Both the position numbers and the translations under genes were made by a program. The notes beneath the pieces are model-generated. The model saw nothing but the letters and a program-made list of their open reading frames with translations, did no database searches and was not told the origin of the DNA. DNA of 11,817 nucleotides from JAZGBC01 sp036444495 (lineage in GTDB: Bacteria; Pseudomonadota; Alphaproteobacteria; Kiloniellales; J153), in assembly GCA_036444495.1 (NCBI GenBank), contig JAZGBC010000075.1, forward strand, positions 1 through 11,817, read 5' to 3'. Shown here in pieces: positions 6,351 to 11,817 of this stretch. Numbering within the stretch: position 1 is the stretch's first letter; each line of letters begins with the position of its first letter.

Positions 6351-7261
6351 TCGCCGGTACCGATCGTCTCGAAGAGTTCGGGCAGCGTAGCGCAGAGCTC
6401 ATCGGCCTCGCGGCTGCGGTCGTGCTCCAGGATGGTGGCGCAGACCCGCGCCATGGCCTTGTAGGCGGCGCGCAGTTGATGGTTGGCGTGGATCACGATC
6501 GAGGCGCCGCGCTCGAACAGCTCCTCGTCGGTCACGAAGTTGTAGGCCGTGGGGATGCAGACCAGCGGTTTGACCCTGCCTGTCTCCTCGCACAGCCTCT
6601 CGTAAGCTTGCATGAAGGCGAAGATCTCCTCGCCCGTCTCGTCCTTGGAGTGGATGACGATGCCGTCGGCCTCGGAGCCGAGATAGGCGCGCGCGCGGGT
6701 CAGGGCGTCGTCCTGTCCCGCGCCGGCGATCAGGCTCTCGATGCGGGCGAAGATCAGCATCTCGCCGCTGCGCAGGACCTCCTTGGCCTTGGCGATCTTG
6801 GCGGTGAAGGCCGCCGGGTCCTCCAACTCGTGACGCACGCCGGGCGCCAGGCTGCTGCGCTTGGGGAAGACCTTGTCCTCGACGATGACGAGCGACACGC
6901 CGAGCGCCTCCAGGCGCGCGCAAAGGTACTGGAAGGCGAGCGCGTCGCCGCCCGTATCCCCGTCGGCGATCAACGGTTTGCTTGTGGCCGCGGCGATCTC
7001 CTGCACGGACTCGAGGCGTCGCTCGAAGCGGGCCAGCTCCGCGTCGGGCAGGGCGCGCGCCGTGGCGTTGGTGAAGCCGGACAGCCAGAGGGCGTCGAAC
7101 TCCTTGTTCGTGCCGTCCGGGGCCGCCAGCGAGGCCGTGCCGCCGATCATCGCGGAGAGCGGGTTGTGAACCTCGATGGCCCGGATACTTCGCCCCTCGG
7201 CGAGCAGGGCCTTCAATCGTCCGCGGCGCTCTTCCGCCAGGCTGCGGTCATGAAGCGTCAT
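6347..7261 (-). CDS. Phosphoenolpyruvate mutase-like enzyme (isocitrate lyase/PEP mutase superfamily)
   Basis: This is a 304-residue TIM-barrel enzyme. PEP mutases convert PEP to phosphonopyruvate, forming the C-P bond; relatives hydrolyse phosphonopyruvate or cleave C-C bonds. Family marks: EVHNPLSAMI (30-39, compare EAHNGLSAKI), the Mg-binding IADGDTGGD (98-106), EDKVFPKRSS (128-137, compare EDKxxxKxNS), MLIFARIESLI (168-178), EADGIVIHSK (197-206), and a C-terminal IPTAYNFVTDEEL (236-248) with IVIHANHQLRAAY. The pattern is close to true PEP mutases, but the gating-loop Asn is Ser136, so mutase, hydrolase or another activity are all possible. The start ATG at 7261 is chosen because it is preceded by GGAGGG at 6-base spacing and overlaps the dehydrogenase stop as ATGA; the frame stays open further upstream but that part is antisense to conserved dehydrogenase sequence. 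The stop overlaps the helicase start in the same way. No phosphonopyruvate decarboxylase or transaminase gene is adjacent. Confidence 0.88.
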   Translation of the reverse strand: MTLHDRSLAEERRGRLKALLAEGRSIRAIEVHNPLSAMIGGTASLAAPDGTNKEFDALWLSGFTNATARALPDAELARFERRLESVQEIAAATSKPLIADGDTGGDALAFQYLCARLEALGVSLVIVEDKVFPKRSSLAPGVRHELEDPAAFTAKIAKAKEVLRSGEMLIFARIESLIAGAGQDDALTRARAYLGSEADGIVIHSKDETGEEIFAFMQAYERLCEETGRVKPLVCIPTAYNFVTDEELFERGASIVIHANHQLRAAYKAMARVCATILEHDRSREADELCATLPELFETIGTGE

Positions 7262-8208
7262 GGCTTTCCCTCCACGTCCCGGTTCAGCACGCGCAGGACG
7301 TTGTCGATGGTGACCCGGCTGATCCGGTCGTTGGACTCCTCGGTGACGCCGGCGATGTGCGGCGTCAGGATCAGGTTGGGCACGCCGTCGAAGCGGGCCG
7401 CCGCCTCCGCGGACAAGGGTTCCTCCGCGAAGACGTCCATGACCGCGCCGCCGATGCGCCCGGCTTGCAGCGCCTCGACGAGGGCCGCCTCGTCGACCAC
7501 GCCGCCGCGGGTCGTGTTGACCAGGACCGCGTCCGGTTTCATGCGCGCCAGGGCGGCCGCGCCGATCAGGTGCCGCGTCTCCTCGCTGAGCGGCACGTGC
7601 AGGCTGATGGCGTGGGACTCCGCGAGCAGGCGATCGAGTCCGGTCCGCTCGGCTTGCAGCTCGGCCCAGACCGGGTCGTCCGGCGCCACATAGGGATCGA
7701 AGGCGAGCAAGCTCATACCGAGCCCGCGCGCCCGCTCCGCCACGTGGCGGGCGATGTCGCCGAACCCGATCAGACCGAGGGTCCGGCCCGCCAGCTCCAG
7801 GCCCGAGAGTTCCCGTCGCGGCCACTCGCCCCCGATGACCCGGGCGCTGGCGAAGAAGGCGCGGCGATAGCTGAGCAAGAGCCCGGCGATGACGTATTCG
7901 GCCACGGCGACCGCGTTGGCGCCGCGCGCCGGGCAGACGGTGACGCCGCGCGCCTTGCAGGCCTCCAGGTCGATGCGCTCCAGGCCCACGCCGAGCCGGC
8001 CGATGACGCGCAGCTTGGGCGCCCGGTCGAGCAGCGCCCCGTCCACGCGCGTTCGGTTGCGCACGATCAGCGCCCGGCAGTCCGGCAGGGCGGCGGCCAG
8101 GTCGTTCGGCCGGTCCACCAGGTCCGGCTCGTAGAGCACCTCATGGCTCCCGGCCAGCTCGCGGGCGATCTCGTCGTCCATGAACTCGGTGATCACGATG
8201 TCCGCCAC
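7258..8208 (-). CDS. D-isomer-specific 2-hydroxyacid dehydrogenase, sulfolactate-dehydrogenase-like
   Basis: This 316-residue NAD(P)-dependent enzyme reduces a 2-keto acid to a 2-hydroxy acid or the reverse. It has the standard two-domain build: an N-terminal substrate domain with RLGVGLERIDLEACKARGV (71-89), the Rossmann motif GLIGFGDIARHVAERARGLG (145-164, last glycine replaced by Ala), and the catalytic triad R234 (NTTRGGVVDE), E263 (DVFAEEP) and H284 (TPHIAGVTEESN). The opening MADIVITEFMDD, the RNRTRVD segment and HIAGVTEESN are, from memory, close to (S)-sulfolactate dehydrogenases (SlcC), more than to 3-phosphoglycerate dehydrogenase. It has no C-terminal ACT domain, so it is not a long SerA. 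The start is GTG at 8208, preceded by GGGAGG; the longer open frame upstream runs antisense to the sigma factor gene and is not believed. It is the first gene of the operon. With the PEP mutase-like enzyme next to it, phosphonopyruvate/phosphonolactate is a plausible substrate pair. Confidence 0.92.
   Translation of the reverse strand: MADIVITEFMDDEIARELAGSHEVLYEPDLVDRPNDLAAALPDCRALIVRNRTRVDGALLDRAPKLRVIGRLGVGLERIDLEACKARGVTVCPARGANAVAVAEYVIAGLLLSYRRAFFASARVIGGEWPRRELSGLELAGRTLGLIGFGDIARHVAERARGLGMSLLAFDPYVAPDDPVWAELQAERTGLDRLLAESHAISLHVPLSEETRHLIGAAALARMKPDAVLVNTTRGGVVDEAALVEALQAGRIGGAVMDVFAEEPLSAEAAARFDGVPNLILTPHIAGVTEESNDRISRVTIDNVLRVLNRDVEGKP
7268..7273 (-). promoter_or_regulatory. Shine-Dalgarno site deciding the PEP mutase-like start
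   Basis: Minus strand GGAGGG, 6 bases before ATG 7261. It lies inside the last codons of the dehydrogenase gene, and the start codon overlaps that gene's stop, so both coupled re-initiation and direct initiation are possible. Confidence 0.7.
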
Positions 8209-8301
8209 GGATGCCTCCCGTCTGCCTGCCTGCCTCGACCCTGGACTATAGCGGCGCGCCGCCCGGCGGTGTACCACTGTGCGCTGCCACCTCATGCCGG
8301 G
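8209..8301. promoter_or_regulatory. Divergent promoter region between dehydrogenase operon and sigma factor operon
   Basis: This 93-base gap must hold the promoters for both directions. It contains CTATAG (8246-8251), a self-complementary hexamer that could be a -10 element on either strand (TATAGT on the minus strand, TATAGC on the plus), directly followed by the perfect 12-bp palindrome GCGGCGCGCCGC (8251-8262). A CTGC tetranucleotide is repeated three times (8222-8233). I find no convincing -35 hexamer for either direction and no clear ECF-type AAC/CGT promoter. The assignment of a promoter region is from gene order; the exact sites are weak. Confidence 0.4.
8214..8219 (-). promoter_or_regulatory. 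Shine-Dalgarno site deciding the GTG start of the dehydrogenase
   Basis: Minus strand GGGAGG stands 5 bases before GTG 8208. No ATG at a comparable position exists in frame, and the protein begun here (VADIVITEFMDD, initiator read as Met) has the normal N-terminus of the family. Confidence 0.75.
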
Positions 8302-8838
8302 ATGACCGTGACCCCCGAATTCGAGGACTTCACCCGCCTGTTCGAGGGCGACAAGGCCACCTGGGACCGCTTCGTCCAGCGCTTCTCGCCGGTGATCTTC
8401 GCCGCCGTGCGCCGCCGGCTGGTGCCCGCCGGGCGTAGCGACGACGCCGAGGACGTGGCCCAGGACGTCTTCATGAAGCTCTGCGCCCGGGACTACCGCG
8501 TGCTCAGGACCTACGACGCCGGCCGGGCGAAGCTGACCACCTGGCTCACGGTGATCTCCAACACCACCGCGATCGACCACCTGCGCCGCCAGAAGGGACC
8601 GACCCAGGACATCGATGCGGTCCCAGAGTCACGCCTGTCCGTGGACCCAAAGGAGCCGGCATGGCTCAAGATTCCGCCCGGCCTCCTGTCGCCGCGCCAG
8701 GCCCTGGTCCTGGAAATGCTCTATACGCGCGAGATGGAGGTGGCCGAGGTGGCCGGCACCCTGGGGGTCGACCCGCAGACCGTGCGCAGCACCCACCACA
8801 AGGCGCTCATCAAGCTGCGCGCCCATTTCAAGGAATAA
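8302..8838 (+). CDS. ECF-type RNA polymerase sigma factor (sigma-70 family, regions 2 and 4)
   Basis: This 178-residue protein has the minimal ECF layout. Region 2 spans about residues 15-97: FVQRFSPVIFAAVRRRL, then SDDAEDVAQDVFMKL (46-60), TYDAGRAKLTTWLTVISNTTAIDHLRRQK with the conserved W81 and the DHLRR of region 2.4. A linker of about 30 residues follows. Region 4 spans about 128-176: LLSPRQALVLEMLYTREMEVAEVAGTLGVDPQTVRSTHHKALIKLRAHF is the helix-turn-helix that reads the -35 element. It would direct RNA polymerase to stress promoters when released from its anti-sigma factor, encoded 76 bases downstream. The start is ATG 8302, the first in-frame methionine before the conserved region; the ribosome binding site is poor, and GTG 8308 is an alternative. 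The frame stays open far upstream but that part is antisense to the dehydrogenase. Confidence 0.93.
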   Translation: MTVTPEFEDFTRLFEGDKATWDRFVQRFSPVIFAAVRRRLVPAGRSDDAEDVAQDVFMKLCARDYRVLRTYDAGRAKLTTWLTVISNTTAIDHLRRQKGPTQDIDAVPESRLSVDPKEPAWLKIPPGLLSPRQALVLEMLYTREMEVAEVAGTLGVDPQTVRSTHHKALIKLRAHFKE

Positions 8839-8873
8839 TATCCTATTATCGGCGTAAAGGGGATGATATCGCC

Positions 8874-8918
8874 ATGACTTGCGTAAAAACTGTGAAAGAG
8901 GAGGCCCTTGGGCCATGA
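8874..8918 (+). CDS. Candidate 14-residue leader ORF overlapping the anti-sigma start
   Basis: ATG 8874 opens a 14-codon frame, MTCVKTVKEEALGP, whose TGA (8916-8918) overlaps the anti-sigma ATG (8915) as ATGA. AAGGGGA lies about 10 bases upstream as a possible ribosome binding site. The anti-sigma ribosome binding site GAGGAGG (8898-8904) is inside this frame. Translating the leader could set initiation of the anti-sigma gene and so the sigma to anti-sigma ratio. Such a short frame can easily be chance; there is no conservation evidence here. Confidence 0.3.
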   Translation: MTCVKTVKEEALGP

Positions 8919-9448
8919 GCGGAGAATCGAACATCGGCAAGGCCGGCGCCGAGCTTTGGGCTCGGGCGCGCGGCGCCATGGGTTCGCGAGCCGAGCCGGG
9001 CGAGACGCCCGACGCCCTGACGCTCGCCGCCTACCTGGACGGCACGCTCGATCCCGAGGCGCGCGACCGGGTCGAGGCGTGGATGGCCGGGTCGTCTGAC
9101 GCGCTGGACCTGGTCGTCGCGGCGCGGGAGGCCTTGGCGGCGGCCCCCGCGCCGGCCCCACAGGGCCTGCTCGAGCGCGCCCGGGGTCTGGTGCGCGCCC
9201 AAGGTTCCGAGCAAGACCGGCGGCGCGATGGTGGCGGATTGGCTGCTCGGCTGGCCGCTTGGCTCGTGCCGGAAGTCGGGTTCCTGCGTCCGGCCATGTG
9301 GGCCGCGGCGGTCTCGCTCTTCCTGCTGGTCTCGATCAGCGGTTTCGAGCTGGGCCGCCTGGGCGCGGTTCAGATGGTCGCGCTGCAGAGCATCCCGGCC
9401 GATGACCTGGGCTTCGATCTGGGCGATTCGACCGAGGACTTGCTATGA
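8915..9448 (+). CDS. Putative membrane-anchored anti-sigma factor, zinc-less
   Basis: This 177-residue protein directly follows the sigma factor gene. Residues 34-72 (DALTLAAYLDGTLDPEARDR and on, VEAWMAGSSDAL) match the helical anti-sigma domain that clasps ECF sigma factors in the cytoplasm. The zinc ligands of the classical HxxxCxxC form are missing; the protein contains no Cys and no His. A Pro/Ala-rich stretch and an Arg-rich linker follow, then one membrane segment about 126-145 (AMWAAAVSLFLLVSISGF) and a short acidic periplasmic tail of about 30 residues. The start is ATG 8915, with GAGGAGG 10 bases upstream; a TTG 36 bases earlier is in frame but lacks support. Its stop overlaps the next gene's ATG as ATGA, so anti-sigma and periplasmic protein are probably made in step. 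Assignment rests on domain look and gene order. Confidence 0.75.
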   Translation: MSGESNIGKAGAELWARARGAMGSRAEPGETPDALTLAAYLDGTLDPEARDRVEAWMAGSSDALDLVVAAREALAAAPAPAPQGLLERARGLVRAQGSEQDRRRDGGGLAARLAAWLVPEVGFLRPAMWAAAVSLFLLVSISGFELGRLGAVQMVALQSIPADDLGFDLGDSTEDLL

Positions 9449-9948
9449 AGGGAGGAGCCATGCGCGCCAAACTTCCTTGGATCCTGCTGGCCGTCTCGCT
9501 GCTGGGCAACGCGGTGCTGGCGGGCGCCGTCTATACCCTGACCCGGGAGGAAGACCCCGCGGCAAAGCAGGCCGCCCATCTGGACTCCGTCGCCGAACGC
9601 CTGAACCTGACCGCGGAGCAGCGGGACGGGCTGATCGCCCTGCGCGACCGGGCGCGGGCTCGCCGCGAATCCCTGAGCGAGGAACGCAAACAAGCGCGCG
9701 AGGGCCGGCGCGCCGCCTTCCTGGAGGAGCTGGCCAAGCCCGAGTTCGACCGCGCTCGGATCGCGGCGCTGATGGAGGAGCGGGGCGCCCGGCGCCGCGC
9801 CCATTTCGCCGATCTCGCCGCCGGGCTGCACGCCTATCTCGCGACCCTATCCTCATCCCAACGCGAGCAGTTCCTGGACATGGCGCGGGAGCGCGGCTTC
9901 CTGCGCGGGCTGTTCGGCCGCCGGCGCCATCGATCGCCTTCGCGCTGA
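9445..9948 (+). CDS. Periplasmic Spy/CpxP/CnrX-like protein (LTxxQ, heavy-metal-sensor type)
   Basis: This 167-residue protein has one N-terminal membrane segment (residues 11-30, LPWILLAVSLLGNAVLAGAV), either an anchor or an uncleaved signal, and a long, charged, all-helical periplasmic part. The family mark LTxxQ appears as NLTAEQR (54-60) and again as LSSSQRE (135-141), as in Spy, CpxP, ZraP and CnrX. These proteins are periplasmic chaperones or metal sensors that control an envelope-stress pathway. Histidines H45, H120 and H129 could bind metal, roughly where CnrX has its ligands, but the match is not exact. It follows the anti-sigma gene with an ATGA overlap, and sigma, anti-sigma and CnrX-like sensor in one unit parallels cnrYXH. 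The start at 9445 has GAGGA at 6-base spacing; ATG 9460 (MRAKLPW, GGAGG 4 bases upstream) is an equally possible start giving 162 residues. Confidence 0.8.
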   Translation: MKGGAMRAKLPWILLAVSLLGNAVLAGAVYTLTREEDPAAKQAAHLDSVAERLNLTAEQRDGLIALRDRARARRESLSEERKQAREGRRAAFLEELAKPEFDRARIAALMEERGARRRAHFADLAAGLHAYLATLSSSQREQFLDMARERGFLRGLFGRRRHRSPSR

Positions 9949-9965
9949 GGAGACGCCGGGCGCCG

Positions 9966-9994
9966 TTGACGCCGCAAGGACGCCCGCATAGGTT
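9966..9994 (+). promoter_or_regulatory. Candidate sigma-70 promoter for the lysyl-tRNA synthetase gene
   Basis: TTGACG (9966-9971) and TAGGTT (9989-9994) stand exactly 17 bases apart in the 89-base gap before the synthetase ATG. The -35 matches the consensus at 5 of 6 positions, the -10 at only 3 of 6. The rest of the gap has no T-run terminator, so read-through from the sigma factor operon is also possible. Confidence 0.4.
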
Positions 9995-10037
9995 CCTGGT
10001 CGCCTAGGGACAACAGCACAGCGATTCGAGACGACTT

Positions 10038-11639
10038 ATGACCAGCGAACGCGAGCTGGCCGAGGCCGCACGGGCCTGGCCCTTCGAGGAGGCCCGCGGG
10101 CTGCTCAAGCGCTTGGGCGGCAAGACGCCGGAGAAGGGCTACGCCCTGTTCCAGACCGGCTATGGCCCCTCGGGCCTACCCCATATCGGCACTTTCGGCG
10201 AGGTGGCGCGCACGGTCATGGTGCGCCAGGCCTTCCGAAGGCTGAGCGATATCGAAACGCGCCTGTTCTGCTTCTCGGACGACATGGACGGCCTGCGCAA
10301 GGTGCCGGACAACCTCCCGAACCAGGCCATGATGGCCGAGCACCTGGGCAAGCCGCTCAGCGCGATCCCCGATCCCTTCGGCACCCACGAGAGCTTCGGC
10401 GCGCACAACAACGCGCGGCTCCAGGCCTTCCTCGACGACTTCGGCTTCGACTACGAGTTCCAGTCATCGACGGATTGGTATAAGTCCGGGCGCTTCGACG
10501 CGGCGCTGCTCAAGGCGCTGGAGCACTACGACGAGATCATGGCGATCATCCTGCCCACCCTGGGGCCTGAGCGGCGCCAGACCTACAGCCCCTTCCTGCC
10601 GGTCTGTGCCAAGACCGGGCGTGTGCTCCAGGTGCCGGTTACCGAGCGAAACCTGGAGGCGGGCACCATCGTCTACCGCGGCGAGGACGGCAGCCGGGTC
10701 GAGACGCCGGTCACCGGCGGGCACTGCAAGCTGCAGTGGCGGCCCGACTGGGCCATGCGCTGGTACGCGCTCGGCGTCGACTACGAGATGTCGGGCAAGG
10801 ACCTGATCGACTCGGTCAAGGTCGGCGGCAAGATCACCCGGGTCCTTGGCGGCAGACCGCCGGCCGGTTTCACCTACGAGTTGTTCCTCGACGAGAACGC
10901 CGAGAAGATCTCCAAGTCCAGAGGCAACGGGCTGACGGTGGAGGAATGGCTGGCCTACGCACCGCCGGACAGCTTGGCCCTGTTCATGTATCAGAAGCCG
11001 CGCGCGGCCAAGCGGCTCTACTTCGACGTCATCCCGCGCGCGGTCGACGATTATCTGTCGTTCCTGGCCCGCTTCGAGGGCGAGGACGCGGCCAAGCGCC
11101 TGGAGAACCCGGTCTGGCACATCCACGACGGCAAGCCGCCCAAGCCCGACGCCCGGCTCGGCTTCGCCATGCTGCTCAACCTCGCCGGCGTCTGCAACAC
11201 CGAGGACCCGGCCGTGCTCTGGGGCTTCATCTCGCGCTACGCGCCCGAGGCCAGCCCGGAAAACGGGCCGATCCTGGATGAGCTCGTCGGCTGCGCCATC
11301 CGCTATTACCGGGACTTCGTGAAGCCCAAAAAGAAGTACCGCGCGCCGAGCGAGACCGAGCGCGCGGCGCTAGCCGACCTGCTCGCCGAGCTCGAGGCCC
11401 TGCCCGAGGACGCCGACGGCGAGACCATCCAGACCCGAGTCTACGAGGTCGGCAAGCGCCACGACTTCCCCGAGTTGCGCGCCTGGTTCAAGGCGCTCTA
11501 CGAGATCCTGCTGGGCCAGGAGCAAGGCCCGCGCATGGGCTCGTTCATGAGCCTCTACGGCATCGAGGAGAGCCGGGTGCTGCTGCGCCGCGCGCTCGCC
11601 GGCGAGGACCTGGGAGAAACCGGCGAAGCGGCGGAGTAG
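10038..11639 (+). CDS. lysK: Lysyl-tRNA synthetase, class I
   Basis: This 533-residue cytoplasmic enzyme activates lysine with ATP and charges tRNA-Lys. It is the class I (archaeal-type) form, unrelated to the class II LysS of E. coli; alphaproteobacteria are among the bacteria that use it. Evidence: the HIGH-type signature GPSGLPHIGTFGEVART (43-59), the KMSKS-type signature KISKS (290-294) followed by RGNGLTVEEWL, and the family segments SDDMDGLRKVPDN, GGHCKLQWRPDWAMRWYALG and YEMSGKDLIDS between them. The C-terminal helical part (about 350 on) would bind the anticodon. Length is usual for the family. The start ATG 10038 is the only good candidate; no clear Shine-Dalgarno is visible. It is convergent with the aminotransferase gene that follows, with 17 bases between stops. 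Confidence 0.96.
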   Translation: MTSERELAEAARAWPFEEARGLLKRLGGKTPEKGYALFQTGYGPSGLPHIGTFGEVARTVMVRQAFRRLSDIETRLFCFSDDMDGLRKVPDNLPNQAMMAEHLGKPLSAIPDPFGTHESFGAHNNARLQAFLDDFGFDYEFQSSTDWYKSGRFDAALLKALEHYDEIMAIILPTLGPERRQTYSPFLPVCAKTGRVLQVPVTERNLEAGTIVYRGEDGSRVETPVTGGHCKLQWRPDWAMRWYALGVDYEMSGKDLIDSVKVGGKITRVLGGRPPAGFTYELFLDENAEKISKSRGNGLTVEEWLAYAPPDSLALFMYQKPRAAKRLYFDVIPRAVDDYLSFLARFEGEDAAKRLENPVWHIHDGKPPKPDARLGFAMLLNLAGVCNTEDPAVLWGFISRYAPEASPENGPILDELVGCAIRYYRDFVKPKKKYRAPSETERAALADLLAELEALPEDADGETIQTRVYEVGKRHDFPELRAWFKALYEILLGQEQGPRMGSFMSLYGIEESRVLLRRALAGEDLGETGEAAE

Positions 11640-11656
11640 CGCGGCGGCTTCTGCGC

Positions 11657-11817
11657 CTACTTGAACGCCCAGTCCCAGTACACCTCGCGCGCCTGGCGGT
11701 AGATCGGGCCGGGCTGCAGGTCGCGGGTCTCGACGCGGGTGATCGGCAGGACCTTGATGTAATTCCCGGTGGTGAAGACCTCGTCGGCGCCGAGCACCTC
11801 GTCCCAGGTGATGGTGC
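11657..11817 (-). CDS. Class IV aminotransferase (branched-chain/IlvE-like), C-terminal end only
   Basis: The last 52 residues and TAG stop of a minus-strand gene run off the right edge. The reading frame gives TWDEVLGADEVFTTGNY, then IKVLPITRVE, LQPGPIYRQAREVYWDWAFK. The A(D)EVF-TGNY-KV-P-TR pattern, followed by LQPGP and a terminal WDWA, is typical of PLP-dependent fold-type IV aminotransferases, in particular the alphaproteobacterial branched-chain form that transfers the amino group between glutamate and Val, Leu or Ile. The catalytic Lys lies upstream outside the window, so D-amino-acid transaminase or aminodeoxychorismate lyase relatives cannot be fully excluded. Confidence 0.85.
   Translation of the reverse strand, partial: TITWDEVLGADEVFTTGNYIKVLPITRVETRDLQPGPIYRQAREVYWDWAFK

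Noticed and set aside
3759..6464. Plus-strand open frame of about 900 codons antisense to the helicase gene
   Set aside because: It mirrors the helicase codons in very GC-rich DNA, where stop codons are rare. Its product is low-complexity (Gly, Arg, Ala, Gln-rich) with no motif, while the minus strand has all helicase motifs.
7262..7825. Upstream extension of the PEP mutase-like frame to give 492 residues
   Set aside because: The extra part is Arg/Gly/Pro-rich without domain signs and lies entirely inside the dehydrogenase gene in another frame. The ATG at 7261 has a good ribosome binding site and the family's normal N-terminus.
7357..8301. Upstream extension of the sigma factor frame and the plus-strand frame antisense to the dehydrogenase
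   Set aside because: The sequence is antisense to a well-conserved dehydrogenase and shows no sigma features; ECF sigma factors are normally about 180 residues, as obtained from ATG 8302.
8209..8580. N-terminal extension of the dehydrogenase frame into the sigma factor gene
   Set aside because: It would overlap the divergent sigma gene and add a non-homologous stretch; GTG 8208 with GGGAGG gives the family N-terminus.
8835..8849. Small hairpin ATAATA-TCC-TATTAT over the sigma factor stop codon
   Set aside because: Only 6 A-T pairs with a 3-nt loop and no T-run; too weak to call a terminator or regulatory stem.
9228..10007. Plus-strand open frame overlapping the anti-sigma and LTxxQ genes
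   Set aside because: Arg/Pro/Gly-rich shadow product crossing two better supported genes linked by an ATGA overlap.
1..11817. CRISPR array, tRNA or rRNA gene, transposase, integrase, or attachment site
   Set aside because: I looked for regularly spaced repeats, tRNA-like cloverleaf sequence and mobile-element proteins on both strands and found none, although the low-GC segment made them worth looking for.

Overview
The window looks like chromosome from a high-GC alphaproteobacterium, probably Rhodospirillales-like. The reasons are the high GC of most genes, a class I (archaeal-type) lysyl-tRNA synthetase as is usual in this class, a GroEL tail ending in GGMGF, and an intergenic inverted repeat of the TTCGACAAGCTCAGGATGAGG type, which I remember as common in alphaproteobacterial genomes. 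The assignment rests on recognition; no search was run.

Layout, left to right. (1) 1-717: the 3' part of groEL and a strong intrinsic terminator. (2) About 718-3480: a segment of visibly lower GC (several sampled 60-base lines are 47-58 percent, against about 80 percent in the neighbouring helicase gene). It holds an imperfect inverted repeat, a secreted protein of unknown function built from two diverged copies of one domain, and, convergent with it, a GH24-type (T4-like) lysozyme without a signal peptide. This segment looks acquired. (3) 3555-8208, minus strand: an operon of three overlapping genes, transcribed in the order D-2-hydroxyacid dehydrogenase (similar to sulfolactate dehydrogenase), PEP mutase-like enzyme, DinG-like iron-sulfur helicase. 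Both junctions are ATGA stop/start overlaps. (4) 8302-9948, plus strand, divergent from the operon: an ECF sigma factor, a 14-codon candidate leader ORF, a zinc-less membrane-anchored anti-sigma factor, and a Spy/CpxP/CnrX-like periplasmic protein with LTxxQ motifs. This is a compact envelope- or metal-stress signalling unit. (5) 10038-11639: class I lysyl-tRNA synthetase, followed convergently by the 3' end of a class IV (branched-chain type) aminotransferase that runs off the window.

The most interesting part is the dehydrogenase/PEP mutase-like pair. Phosphonopyruvate and sulfopyruvate are structural analogues, so a sulfolactate-dehydrogenase-like enzyme translationally coupled to a PEP mutase-like enzyme suggests a route linking PEP (or pyruvate plus phosphate) to phosphonolactate through phosphonopyruvate. 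The PEP mutase motif EDKxxxKxNS carries Ser in place of Asn, which leaves open whether the pair makes or degrades a C-P compound. The second candidate is the lysozyme next to a secreted tandem-domain protein in low-GC DNA, which could be a toxin with its antagonist or a phage remnant with an unrelated neighbour.
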